NCBI GenBank assembly: GCA_038496445.1
Contig: JALMLS010000531.1
Coordinates: forward strand, 62,001-126,000
Direction: 5' to 3'
Length of the DNA stretch: 64,000 nt
DNA from: Trichosphaerium sp. ATCC 40318
Taxonomy: Eukaryota; Discosea; Flabellinia; Trichosidae
In this document: in pieces, positions 1 through 10,660 of the stretch
Layout of the letters: each line of letters starts with the position of its first letter
Numbering within the stretch: position 1 is the stretch's first letter
Notes under the pieces: model-generated
The model's database searches: none
Told to the model about the DNA's origin: nothing
What the model saw: only the letters and a program-made list of their open reading frames with translations
Position numbers and translations under genes: made by a program

Positions 1-385
1 AAAGATTGGCAAAGAGATGTGCGATACTTCATGACAGTACTTGTTAGATATCGAACATTGTCACAACCGCAAAAGTTTTGTTTGGATTCGCTACCAGAAC
101 AAGAAAATCTTGTATCTCAAGTACAAGTAATAAACTCCACGTGGGTCATAATAAAGAACGGACTGAGTTAATTTGTAGTCCAAAGTACTCTTCACCCAAA
201 CCATCTGCTTTTCAACAACTTTGCCAGTCTTTATGTGGTTTTGTAAATTACGCTACCGCACATGTTTACGAGTTCCTTTTCTAAGTGTTTGTTGTCAACA
301 GGATATTATTACAAAGGCAAAAAAGGGTACTAACAAGGCACCTTAATTTTGTGCGCGTGTACCAGAGTAACGCGATTTTCTTTTC
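1..385. other. No gene recognised at window start
   Basis: Short open frames exist, but none shows a recognisable domain or a convincing chain of splice sites. It may hold the 3' end of a gene that begins outside the window. Confidence 0.4.
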
Positions 386-586
386 TTGTTGACCACAATT
401 ATGAACTTCTCAGGTATTAAGACGCTAAAGGGTGTTCATCATATCCGCCTAGGAAGTACCTCAGAATCAGAAAATGGTATAAAAGCAATAACAGGTGTTA
501 AATATAACATTAGCCACTGCAATAAGGCATTAAATCGCTCAAAAAAGGAGCTTGTGCCATCATACTTTTTGGATTTGAACAAATAA
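386..586 (+). pseudogene. Relic of an F-box/LRR repeat gene
   Basis: The frame contains two adjacent LRR half-units, 'GIKTLKGVHHIRLG' and 'GIKAITGVKYNIS', which match the repeat consensus of the intact LRR genes at 23.8-25.5 kb and 45.9-47.2 kb (G-(I/L)-K-x-L-x-GVH-x-I-x-L). No further repeats or F-box are found on either side, and the frame ends in unrelated sequence. I read it as a decayed fragment of this family, left by duplication or loss. It could also be a tiny exon of an unrecognised gene. Confidence 0.5.
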
Positions 587-1013
587 GTTATGAAGCTATC
601 CTATCGCCGAAATCATCTGGCATTACAGTATAGTACTAAATGCTATTTCCATTGAATTTAACCTCTGTTCAAAAAGGTCAGCCGGATTCTCCAACATTGA
701 CTGAACGTATTATAAAATTCAAGGGTCGGGCTGCCACTTACCCTTGTATAGTGTTTTAAATTTAGAAATGAGGTTAATACGGTACTCACGTGTCATAATC
801 AGTATTTTTAAGCTTACTCTTTTTCTAGTGCGTACAAAAGAAGACAGAATGACCCGAAGAAAGCTTTTGTATGTGGATCAAACGACAAAGAAACAAAAAA
901 CTTACAAGAGGTGCGTTGATGTCCTACACCGCTGAAAACTACTCTTTTATACCAACACGTTTTATATTCTAACAACTGTCGCTTTTTGTTGACACTCACG
1001 TGATAACTTTCAG
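587..1013. other. Intergenic or unresolved 5' exon region
   Basis: No supported gene. A CACGTGAT motif lies at 997-1004, just before the first supported exon of the next gene. A missing first exon of that gene may lie here: an ATG near 918 opens a short frame, but it lacks a good donor. Confidence 0.35.
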
Positions 1014-1941
1014 CTCTATGAAAAATATAGATACATTATCCAAGAACAACCTACAAACGAATGTGACCTTATTGTACTCATTTATACTGCTCAACAGAAT
1101 CGATCTGCTTTATTTTTTACTCCTGGAGATGGTTGTTTTAATAGACACAAGGACACACTTGAAAAATTCTTTGAAGAAAACGGTACGTCCAGTTTTGAGT
1201 ACCAGGTGTTGCTTACAGTCTTGATTCTCTTTGCAGGAAGTAATGAGCACAACAGTAAACAACAATGTATTTTCGTTCTTATGCCAAAAACAAAGAAACA
1301 AGAAGAGGCATGGAATCATGATTTCATTTCTAATCTAAACGAGTACGTAAAAGCCAACCGCTGCCAGCAACAAAACTGGACATTGAACAATTTCTAGACC
1401 TTTGCTTAAGAAGTTTCATGTTCAAGTAGGCACTCTATCAGACTACCGTAGAATGCATAATGGTGGATTTCCAGACTGCCTAGAAATGGAGATAGAGAAG
1501 AAACCACCAACAAGAAGCACAACCAAACCTCAAATGAACAATACAAGTCACCAAGCTGTGGTGATATTGCCAAGAAACGAAAGCCAACAACAACAAAAAC
1601 CAAAAACGAAGTCAAAGAAAATGATAGTTTTCCTTGGCACTGAAGAAGCACTCTCATCATTAGAAAAGAGACACAGTCGTTATAAATTTCGCTTAAAAGA
1701 TGACATTTCTTTTTTAAGGACAACAAAAGACTTCAAGCGAATAAAATGTAGCGCTGAAAAAGTCTACGTTTGTGTTGATTCAAACATGTGGGATCCCTTC
1801 CGTAAACACATGCAGAAAATCCAGCAAACACAGGCTTGTTTCTTATCTGCTAATGCATCTACAAAAAGATTATGTGACGGATTATCTTGTGGTCCAGCTG
1901 ACACTGAGTATGTACCTACACTGACACAGTTGTTTTGTTAA
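1014..1941 (+). CDS. Orphan protein, three or more exons, N-terminus unresolved
   Basis: Not recognised. Three exons join in frame with good signals: 1014-1182, 1237-1342 and 1398-1941. The two introns start GTACGT and end TTTGCAG and TTTCTAG. The first visible exon has no ATG in the chosen frame, so at least one 5' exon is missing. The product is hydrophilic: an N-terminal part with 'CDLIVLIYTAQQN', a Gln/Lys-rich linker near 'NESQQQQKPKTK', then a mixed alpha/beta-looking C-terminal part ending 'LTQLFC'. There is no signal peptide in the visible part and no membrane segment. Codon use resembles the neighbours. The following gene reads in the same direction and has a similar composition, so these may be tandem members of one orphan family. 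Confidence 0.5.
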
Positions 1942-2087
1942 AAACTTGTCTAGAATGCCAAACTATTTTGCAAGTTTTTGTTCTCTAGCATGCACCTTAA
2001 AATGGGCACGAAAAACAAACTATCTTCCGAAGCCAACAGAGGCACGTGATCTAATTTTTACCAGTACTTCAACTTACAATCCCGCAG

Positions 2088-2648
2088 GTTGACTCTGTCA
2101 CCTTGTCGAACGGTGAAGATGTATCCAAAGAAAGAACAGAAGACAAAGCTGGCAAAAAACTACAAACACAAAATGAGGTTGGAATCTCATTCAAGTGTAT
2201 GTATAAAGAAACTCCAAATTCATCAAGCAAACCTACGACCAATCTTGAAGATATAAAAATAGTTGACAGTTTCGATAAAGAACGTGATCAACTGTACGTT
2301 ACCAAACCTCCTTTCTCTAATTTAATGAGCAAAACACCAGTTTTTATTAACATCGTTGGTAGAGAAGTGGAGTTCGATCAGCTAAAAAAGTGTATTGATT
2401 TTGACAAAGCACTTGAGAAGGCGGCTTCTTTATGCTTCAAGGACTCAAAGGAAGCTTACAAAGAGTTGACAACTAACCCGATGAATGGTAATACGGACAA
2501 GCCAAATGCAAGTTCTACGAATGAGCATAGATACATGTATTATTTTAGCTCAAACATGGAGCCAGCGTTTGATGTGAGCTTAAAACGGGTCAAGTATTTG
2601 GAATGGCATAATTGTGTGTTTACCGTCGTCATTAAGAAGGTAAACTAG
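2088..2648 (+). CDS. Orphan hydrophilic protein, 5' end unresolved
   Basis: The exon begins after the acceptor CCCGCAG at 2087 and runs open to TAG at 2646-2648. No ATG lies in frame near the 5' end, so the start must be in an upstream exon, possibly the ATG near 1990. The sequence is charged, with no membrane segment. It contains 'INIVGREVEFDQLKKC' followed by an amphipathic helix-like stretch, and ends '...VFTVVIKKVN'. No family was recognised. CACGTGAT at 2043-2050 sits upstream, either in the promoter or in the intron. Confidence 0.45.
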   Translation, partial: VDSVTLSNGEDVSKERTEDKAGKKLQTQNEVGISFKCMYKETPNSSSKPTTNLEDIKIVDSFDKERDQLYVTKPPFSNLMSKTPVFINIVGREVEFDQLKKCIDFDKALEKAASLCFKDSKEAYKELTTNPMNGNTDKPNASSTNEHRYMYYFSSNMEPAFDVSLKRVKYLEWHNCVFTVVIKKVN

Positions 2649-2703
2649 AGGTATCTTCGGTTAGCTCCAATAAAGATTAGAACAGATTTACACTAATCTC
2701 AAG

Positions 2704-2709
2704 CACGTG
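2704..2709. promoter_or_regulatory. CACGTG E-box 49 bp upstream of an ATG
   Basis: The palindrome CACGTG followed by AT lies between the stop of the orphan gene at 2648 and the ATG of the P-loop protein at 2758. The same motif recurs across the window. In other eukaryotes it is bound by bHLH factors (Cbf1/USF/Myc class). The factor here is unknown. Confidence 0.4.
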
Positions 2710-2757
2710 ATTTGGCTAACTTATTTACAATAAGTTCAGTAAACAAATTTGCCAGCC

Positions 2758-3978
2758 ATGTCAACCAAGGCAACGGATAAGCGCTTCAACATACTTGTAA
2801 TTGGTCTACAGCACAGCGGTAAATCTTCTTACACAAACACGCTAGACCATGTTCTTACAGGAACTAAATATGAACAATGCGAAACAGGACGAACGGTAGC
2901 GTCTGGAACAGTGGAATATTTTGCTGCTGAAGTACGCTTTTTTAAACTGCCAATACTTTTAGGAACTACAAAATTTTTTTCTTTTATGCCTGTTGGTATT
3001 ATCGAATCACGTGTTGTTTTAGAGCCTCAAAAGGGTTTTTATTTTTATTTGCTTTCCGCAACACAAACTCGTTGGGAACAAAAAGTGCACACCACAGGCG
3101 CTCGCCTGGTTAGAACCAAACATTGGCGGTCGTTTAAATTAATATCTGCTGTAGATAAAGCGAAGAGATGGTAACCCGTTACTCGAAGCGACAGCACATA
3201 CAGACATGGTGGAGATGATACGAGCATTCGACGCTCAAGGTCTCGACATGGAGTCCGGCTTTACTAACGAAACTCGATTGATAATCAGTAGACAATTAGC
3301 TGGATGCAAGGAAGTAAGTTTCTCCTTAATGTTATAATGTTTTGTTACTTACAAAAACCCAAAGGGTTTAGAGCTGTGTGATCTCAAAGCAGACCATATC
3401 ACAGAAGTTTCAGCAAATTTTATTCATATCCCTATTGTAATCATAAGCGCAGTTGATATACTGGTAGTAACGTACGACGGATAAATTGTTTTGACTTTAA
3501 GTTTTCTGATACTTACCCATAACAGCGGAAAAAGAATCACCCCTGCGTGCCCACCATACCTACTGGCATTAAACGAATTCTTGTATGAAAAAAGAGGTAA
3601 AAATAACCCAAAAAACACAGCCTTACAAAAAACCCTTTGCTCATCACGTGCTACGTAGGGTTTTATCCTCCAGTTGTCGTTACGAACATGGATAGAATTG
3701 AAGAGATAGCAAACGATGTAGATAGTACTAGAATAATTAAAGCCTACGCAAAAACGCCGAAGATGCTCGAAAAGTTAATCGAACAACTAAAAGAGACAAT
3801 CAAATCAGTTTGCCATAACTCTACAATTACCTATCTATCGTGTTGGTCTCAAGCAAAAACAGACAACCCTACAACATATCAACATTCTAGCAAAGTTGTT
3901 GATATTGTAAAGAAAGCAACAAGCGTTTGTGTTCGAGTTGGTAGACATAGGCTAAAGCACAAGCATTCAACAAAATAA
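2758..3978 (+). CDS. P-loop NTPase/GTPase-like protein
   Basis: The N-terminal exon carries a clean Walker A motif, 'GLQHSGKSS', preceded by a hydrophobic strand 'FNILVIG', as in small-GTPase-like and dynamin/IRG-type ATP/GTP-binding proteins. Later exons join as follows: one after the acceptor near 3152 ('NPLLEATAHTDMVEMI'), one after 3363 with the strand 'IPIVIISAVDIL', a short exon around 3526-3597, and a last exon from about 3659 with 'PPVVVTNMDRIEE', which resembles the NKxD base-recognition segment (here TNMD). The middle exons, including the expected DxxG motif, are not resolved. ATG 2749 is an alternative start nine bases upstream. Family assignment below the P-loop level is not justified. 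A poly(A)-like AATAAA follows at about 3988. Confidence 0.55.
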
Positions 3979-4425
3979 TTCACTCCAATAAATAGCTTTA
4001 CATTTTACACCTCCTTCCGGTTATATAGTCATAGGTTAAAGTCATGAAATCTGCAATGTACCTAGACTGACCAAGCAGAGGTACTACAACTTGTACACTC
4101 GTGTTGTACTAGAGTGAGTGACATGATATACATGAGAACAATACTTAGAATACTAAATCCGAGAGTCTTTCGGCGTATTTCAGTCTGAATACGCTCTTTT
4201 TTTCTGTAAATACACAGTAAAAGGGCACGTGCAGTACTTGATAGTTCTATCTATAGCGTCTATATTGTGAACTGTTTAGTATAAAAGCGAACACAGGAGT
4301 TGTAACTGATTTGCTGCAAATAAATTGCCAGATAACGCGTAAGACTGCACCAGTCAAATGTGGTCGCAATAGAAAGAATCGAACTTTTGTTCAATAAAAA
4401 TTTTGTGTAAAAGACCGCGCTCCGC
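3979..4425. other. Intergenic, with AATAAA and an E-box
   Basis: No gene seen. It contains a poly(A)-like AATAAA just after the upstream stop and a CACGTG at 4226-4231, about 195 bp before the phosphatase ATG. Confidence 0.45.
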
Positions 4426-5745
4426 ATGGGACAAAAATGGACTACACACCACAAGGACTTTAATGTAACGTTTGCAGAATATGCTGTTTGTGGTAAAAGG
4501 TAAAGTGACAAATATTTTACCCAATAACCCTCACAGTAATAAGGACGTCCATGGAGGACGCGTCCAAAATATTCTTGCAGTTTGAAAAACAAGTTGGTAA
4601 AGCGAAAGATGCAAAAACTATACCTGAAGATAGCTACGGCTCATTCTTCGCGGTTTTTGATGGCCATTCTGGGCGTAAGTGCTCAAATTACATCGCCAAA
4701 ACAATACCCAAGTACGAGTCCCTCTACAACCCTAATATCATATAAACAGCGTAACTTACGCTTAAAAAAAACGGTTCATAGCAAACAAGCGGTAATCAGA
4801 CTAAATTACCTCTAGAATCATTCTAAAGGATGAAAACTACCCGTCAGATATTCCTAAAGCTTTGACAAACGCGTTTCACAAAGCTGATAGGTACACTGAC
4901 TTTTTCTCCACTGGGCACTAACAACAATTGCCAAAGGCGATTTTTGGAGCTTGCTAAACGAACAAAACTACCGGACGGTTCTACAGGCATATGCGTGATT
5001 ATAAAGGGTATGTAAACGCCTAACGACGTTCTAATTAGAAGTTGAATTTGGAAATAATTGATTGACTGTTTTTTTTTATTAGGTAACAAAATATATGCCG
5101 CTAACGCTGGTGATTCACGTGGTGTAATGTCAGAAGGTACGTTACGTTCACACATTGTTGAAGTATTTTCTTTTTCTGTTTTTTTGTTTTGAATATCGAA
5201 ATCACGCGTGTATGACGTTTATGATTTGTAGGTGGTAAAGCTGTACCTCTTAGTGAAGATCATAAGCCAGATAATGAAGATGAGCGCTTGCGTATCGAAA
5301 AGGCAGGTGGTACAGTCAAAAATGGAAGGATTAAAGGTATGCAACAACAAAGAATGTATTGAGCAGCTTCCATTGTTTTTGTTTTTTTGATTTAGTGCGT
5401 TATTAACGCACAACAGGTAAATTGGCTGTCTCTCGTGGTTTTGGTGATCTTCCTTATAAAGATAGAGAGACACTTGGCCCTCTTTATGTCACATGTGATC
5501 CAGATATTCGTGAGTTTACAGTGACACCTAAAACAGAATTTATTATTTTGGCTTGTGATGGTCTCTGGGATTGTATTGAAAATCAAGACGCTATCGATTT
5601 TGTACGCACGCGATTGAATTCTGCTATGAATGAGAAAGATCTATACATGTTGACTATTGAGCTGGTAAATAAGGCTTTCCAAGATGGAAGCACGGATAAC
5701 ATTAGCGCGTTGATTATTGTATTTTCGCACCATGGCGCGCCATAA
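4426..5745 (+). CDS. PP2C-family Ser/Thr protein phosphatase (PPM)
   Basis: A metal-dependent phosphatase that removes phosphate from Ser/Thr. About eight exons join in frame. Hallmarks in order: 'RTSMEDA' (motif with the phosphate-binding Arg and the conserved MED), 'FFAVFDGHSG' (metal-binding Asp and Gly), 'GSTGICVII' (the usual GSTA.v strand), 'IYAANAGDSRGVMS' (the ANAGDSR motif), 'LSEDHKPDNEDERLRI', 'LAVSRGFGD' (a second Asp), 'FIILACDGLWDC' (a third metal-binding Asp) and 'GSTDNISALII' (the GSxDNxT motif). It therefore looks catalytically intact and of normal single-domain size. The start ATG at 4426 gives 'MGQKW'; Gly2 could be myristoylated. A CACGTG lies inside the coding sequence of the GDSRG exon, so not all copies of that motif are regulatory. 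Confidence 0.93.
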
Positions 5746-5852
5746 CCATGGATTGTAATTGTAGTTTTGATGAATAAATAAAAGAAAAAAAGATACGGCA
5801 GAAAAAGTCAACTTTTGGTCGTTTTTTGTTGTCTTTAATTTGTGCTGGTGCA

Positions 5853-6312
5853 ATGCTTCTCTTACGAGCGCGAGGTGCGCAAACAGCTGTTACGCTGTCG
5901 AAAGTAGCTGTATCTGTGCCATCTGCAAACAAGCACATTACAAACAGGCCCAAGAAAAACAAGATCGTACCAATACGGCGTAAACCTACAATCAGTTACA
6001 GCGTAGATACAGATGAGAACGAAGTCATACTGCCAGACAGTATACCTGGCTATACGCCTGGCGATATGAAAAAGCTACGCGTGTTTGTAAGCGAACGGTA
6101 AGTTTATAAGCACCTGGAGCTCAATAATAATATTTTGCAGTCTAAAAGGCGTTTCTTCATTGGATTTAACCACGAGAGCCTCAGAAGTAATTAAAGAGGC
6201 GAAGAATCTCAAGTTTATCGAAGATCGTGGTAAAAGACGCCAAAAATCACGTATGCTACGCGCAAAAAGAATGAAGAAGCGTACATACACTAGGGCACGC
6301 ATTTTTATTTAG
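5853..6312 (+). CDS. Small basic protein, possibly mitochondrial
   Basis: Two exons: 5853 to about 6098, then, after an intron starting GTAAGT and ending TTTTGCAG, to TAG at 6310-6312. About 137 residues. The N-terminus is Arg/Ala/Leu-rich without acidic residues ('MLLLRARGAQTAVTLSK'), which resembles a mitochondrial presequence. The C-terminus is strongly basic ('RGKRRQKSRMLRAKRMKKR'). A basic, presequence-bearing short protein next to a possible mS26 gene suggests a mitoribosomal protein. No family was recognised, so that is inference only. Confidence 0.55.
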
Positions 6313-6447
6313 TTTTCAAAAAAAAGTGATCAAAAGTCGCGACAAACGACTGTAAATCGATGACGCCTGCTATTTAAATACTTCAACATCAAAAGCAACA
6401 AAGTGTCTAACTAAACGAAGGCACTTGCCAGTAAATACAATTGGCAC

Positions 6448-7454
6448 ATGCACGAAGATCTTAAAGAGAATAGAGTATTGCGTGAACGCGCCAGAACAGC
6501 ACGCGAAGAACATAACGAAGATTTCTCATTGACAGCCTTTTTGCGCTTGTACAGACGCCGTAAACAACAAGACTACGACATAGTAGAGGTAAACCATTGT
6601 TTTGCGCTTGTTCACTTGGTCGTTTCAAGTACGTTCTAATGCAATGCAGGATGATGAAAAGTACTACCATACGCTTATGAAGACTATGGAGGACAACTTA
6701 AAGAAAGGCAAGCCTCACAGAGAATTTTTTCTTTAAATTGAAGACATTAACGCGATTCTTAGGTCCACCACGTTTAAACGCTCCTAAAAGAGAGAATCCT
6801 AGCTTCGAAAGACGTTACAATACTGAAATATGGCAACCTTACTTTTACGAGCTTAGAAGGAAGGCTCTCGCTACCTATCTTGTAAAACAACGCGAAGAGT
6901 ATATTGCTCTCAGAAACTACGATGAATGGGCGCAACAAAATAGAATTGAAAAGTACGAAAAACCGCAACAATTAATTTCATTCAAATATGTTTGTCTATA
7001 CCGCGTTTTCTTATTTCTTTAGAGCCTTATACAAAGCACGCGTGCACGAGATGAAAATGAAGTATTGGAATGAACAATTAGGCCAATACTATGCCGAGAG
7101 AACCAAATTGAAGATGCTCAAAAATGAGTACCGTCTTGCCCAAGAAGAGACTTTGTCAAAGGTATGTTGTAGAGAATTGTTTGTAAATATTTACGCGCCA
7201 TAAAATAGTCGAGAGGTGAGTTTTTACGCGCTATGCAAGAAGATATCAATGACTGGAAGAAAACACCAGATGAGGCCAAATACATGCGATTTCATTTCGC
7301 TGATGTACGTCAGGAGACAACTAGATATTATTTATTGGTATTATTTACTCACGGTGTTTTAATAGGGAAACAGCGCATTTCCTTACAGAAATACGCCTTA
7401 CGCTTAAAATTTATTGCAAGCTTGCCTTGGGTTATTCCTTGTTTATTATTTTGA
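6448..7454 (+). CDS. Coiled-coil basic protein, possible mitoribosomal mS26
   Basis: Five exons join in frame, with introns starting GTAAAC, GTACGA and GTATGT. The product is almost entirely helical and rich in Arg, Lys, Glu and Gln. A central block, 'EYIALRNYDEWAQQNR' followed by 'ALYKARVHEMKMKYWNEQ', leads to 'RGEFLRAMQEDINDW'. This long charged helix, ending in a segment like 'eFL..m.eD...', recalls mitochondrial small-subunit protein mS26, but the match is by general character only. The last exon may contain one more intron at the GTATTA near 7337, so the C-terminus is uncertain. Confidence 0.5.
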
Positions 7455-7842
7455 ACCAATCTCGTCTATGCTATCTCTTGGCCTTTCCTCGGATAAAGCT
7501 CCTTTCTTGTAGTACTAAAATAAAAAGTCAGTGTACTAATCTCTTTGACTCAGGTTATTCTGTTGTAAATCTAGCAAACGGTTTTGGCATTAGACTTGCA
7601 CCTTTTAGGCTTCAGTTTACCATAGTTTGCTATGAATACTGAACTCTACAGCTTAATATCTAACTTTGCGTATAACGCAGAAGTGTCATTCAATGTTTAG
7701 CAAGAAATGCGAAGCTGTTATTCTTGTTAGTGGACAGTCGTAAACGCTGAGATGGGCGAATTGGACATGTGTATTTGTTACAAAGGCTTTCTTAAACGTG
7801 AAAGGAATAGTAGGAAGCAAAGTTTTTAGCTACATGAGAATG
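7455..7842. other. Intergenic, nothing recognised
   Basis: Short frames only, with no domain or splice chain, between two convergent genes. Confidence 0.4.
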
Positions 7843-8292
7843 CTATTGTAAGCGACTGTTCCAGAGATTTTCTACTTCTTCGAGCCATTCTTCAGAGATA
7901 TCAAAAAGATCATGTTGGCGAGTAGCCGCCATTTCTGTTTCGTTTGCTTCAAAGTATTAGTGCTTTCTCTATGACTACTACATACCGACGCCTTTGATAC
8001 TACCAAAACGCATAAATTCTAAAGACACAGAATTCTCGCTTATAGGATAACATCCCTCGGAAATCATCTCTTGTAACGGTTTGTTGTGCTCGTCAGCCCA
8101 TTTAACTTGACATGTTTTGTTTAATTCAGTGCGTTGGCGGTGAATTTGATATAGAGCCTTTAGGTCTCGTTGTGCACTAGAGCGTTGTAATACTCTCCCA
8201 GTTCTTAGCTTATCCCCCTTCCTTTGTACACTCCCTTTACGTTGATTTGAACCTACATAACCGCGAAAGAAGCTAACAACAGAATCAAGCAT
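7843..8292 (-). CDS. Small hypothetical protein, two exons
   Basis: Exon 1 runs from ATG 8292 (an alternative ATG is two codons upstream) to a GTATGT donor near 7980. Exon 2 starts after an acceptor CAG near 7934 and ends at TAG 7843-7845. The spliced product, about 130 residues, is basic at the N-terminus ('RKGSVQRKGDKLRTGR') and acidic at the end ('DISEEWLEEVENLW'). It has one 'C-x-VKWADEHNKPL' segment of the kind seen in small mitochondrial assembly factors, but I do not recognise a family. Confidence 0.5.
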
Positions 8293-8460
8293 TCTCAACT
8301 GCGTCGGCTAAGTTGTTGTAGCTGTTGGTCAAAATGATATCAGTCAGCGCTTTTAATTTCACGTGTATTTTTAGCGTGGGTCTTTGAGTAAGCTACATGC
8401 ATATATAAAGTAGTATGAGTATTCATGGCGATGTATAATACCGACGAACTATGAACAGTT

Positions 8461-9477
8461 ATGTCGTTCGAAAAGTACATTAAAACAACAGTGCAATCTA
8501 CAAACTTGAAAGGCCATTGGACACTTGAAAGATACTTTTACCTGCTTTTATAGCATTGAATTGTTTATGAGTAATCACCAAACTCTTTTAGAGCTCATGA
8601 ACGAGGTCACGGACGCGCCCAGAACACGGTAAGACCTTTTTGAACACTTTGCTTCGCTAACTCCTCTGTACCCATCCGAGATACGTTGTGTCATTACCTA
8701 CGAACAAATAGAGCTGTAAGTTACGTAGGTACTTTCACCGGATTGATACTTTCTTTTTGCATCTCGAACTGATCATCTACAATGTCTCAGGAAATACTCG
8801 TATGGAAGTACTAACGCCATAGCGTTTTCTTGCTCTGTTAAACAACAGCAAACCAATTCCGAAATTTCAGCGATTTCATTGTCTAAAACGAATTCACAAA
8901 CGCTCTTTAGTAGCATGGAGAACATTGTAAGGTGAGTTACAAAGAGCAAGGGTAAGTTTCAAGACAATCAGGCTATCCGAATACTGCAATACTCCGGACT
9001 TTAAATGCGTTTTCGACTGCCCTGTATCAGTCTCAAAACGCTCCCAAAGTCTTTAATACCGTTTGGTAGCTATGTGATCGTTTTTTAAGCAAAATATGGA
9101 ATACCTACAATTTACTGTTGATCAAAATATACCAACAATAAAAGCATTTTCGCTTTTTTTGCTAGTGGGGAACATGGGTAAAGCATTACTTAATTCCACA
9201 ACCGCCAGCAGTACGGCATTCCTGCTAGTAGAAGGCTTGCGTTACAAAACCTACTACCGGAAAACGGACCTCAAGTACCGACATTCCGTTGCAAGTGATG
9301 ATCCCTCTTCTTTTTTTTTTAGTACCTATTTTTATCACCAACTGAGCGTGAGCGACGTTTGATACACGTTGTAGTACGTGTCCTGTTACAGCAGATTTCA
9401 AACTGTACAATGTTGCGTCAAAGGCAATACAAACAATAGATTTCTTCAAAAAGGATGACTTGAACAAAACACAATAA
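8461..9477 (+). CDS. Tentative multi-exon orphan gene
   Basis: ATG 8461 opens 'MSFEK'. Splicing a GTACAT...TTTATAG intron gives 'MSFENIELFMSNHQTLLEL', a plausible helical start. Further exon-like blocks on the same strand are 'QTNSEISAISLSKTNSQTL' (about 8850-8935), a block from 9096, and a last block after the CAG at about 9391, 'ADFKLYNVASKAIQTID', to TAA 9475-9477. Frames between the blocks were not all reconciled, so the exon chain is provisional. No family was recognised. Confidence 0.35.
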
Positions 9478-9511
9478 GTCAAGTACATCGTACTATTTTT
9501 AACTGAGACAA

Positions 9512-10444
9512 ATGGAAACACTACCTACCTTGTTGGTATTGTTGTTGGCCTTTGCGTTGTTACACTGTACGTTACTATCATTAATCTCATAATTTAATGT
9601 ACCCTCCTAGTTACGACTGCCAACAACGCTGTTAGCGTAACAGGGTCTAATATGCATTATTTCGAGGGTTTAATATTTGAGGTTCCTGGACAGCATGAGT
9701 TTGCTTACGCATTCTCACACGATGGAGACACAATAGTTTATAACGTGGGTAAAATTAAAAATCCTAACCTGGGTGCGCGTCGTTTTATTTTCGTACAAAC
9801 AAAAAACACGTGATGCTACAACCAAACGACACCAAAAAAAGTGACATCCTGGATTGCTCTTTGTTTTTTTTCCGTTCGTCGGCTAAGACTATTATCAGCT
9901 CAAGAAGCTGTTACTTCAACATTCGTTAATGTGTATAAAATACTATGCAAGCAAACCGAAGGATGCTCTGACGGTACAAAAAGACGGAGGGCTGGTTTTT
10001 TTTGATTCTTTTTTCGCTGAATATTATGATTTAGAGTTTACAGTTACTGTCGCCAACGAAACGTTCAACGGATACATAAGTATTCATAAACGCGACAAAC
10101 CTGGCTGTGATGATTTCCCAGATACTGTATGTACAACACCATGTTGCGCTGACCATGATCATTGCTATCACATAAACAAGTGCACTTTTAAGAGTTGGAT
10201 GAACCCATACGCTTCCAAAGAATGCAAAGCGTACGTCTTAACCATAAACAAACATATTATATCAAAACTTATAAATTAATACTCGTGGTTTTGTAGATGC
10301 AACGACGCTGTTGTTAGTTGTATGAACTCAAATATGTTTTGTTGTTCTTCAACTTTCAAAGGATACGCACCTTGTGGTTGTGAAACACATAGATGCTACA
10401 GTCGCGAAACTGGATTCTATTGTGGTAAACCAACATGTTTGTGA
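9512..10444 (+). CDS. Secreted phospholipase A2-like Cys-rich protein
   Basis: Predicted secreted enzyme that would hydrolyse the sn-2 ester of phospholipids. Exon 1 encodes a signal peptide ('METLPTLLVLLLAFALLH'). Three introns follow (GTACGT, GTAAAA and GTACAA donors) and a fourth starts GTACGT near 10230. The key motif is 'CCADHDHCY', which fits the PLA2 histidine active-site pattern C-C-x-x-H-D-x-C exactly. It is followed after about 25 residues by 'CNDAVVSCM', like the second conserved C-D-x5-C helix of the family. The canonical calcium loop Y-G-C-x-C-G upstream is not evident, which leaves catalysis uncertain. The rest is Cys-rich to the end ('CGKPTCL'), consistent with disulphides. An N-terminal beta-like domain of about 120 residues precedes the PLA2 core and is not recognised. 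Confidence 0.75.
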
Positions 10445-10660
10445 TCACAAAAAGGTTTCGAAGACGTACTCGTGAAGAACCAAAATTAAACTGAACACGA
10501 TGTTTAGTCCTTCCTTTGACATTGTAGTTATTGTCTTGGTTAATATACTGTCTATGAAAAACGTAGGTGTAGATGTCTAATTCTATGAGAGGTTACAAAC
10601 CAGTAGTCGGTTAAGTCAGTAGGTGTTGAATGAATTCATTTGTTGCTTTATTTGTTTTCC

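Noticed and set aside
9096-9362. Independent 88-codon gene
   Set aside because: No domain, and flanking exon-like blocks on the same strand suggest that at most part of it is an exon of the tentative gene at 8461-9477.
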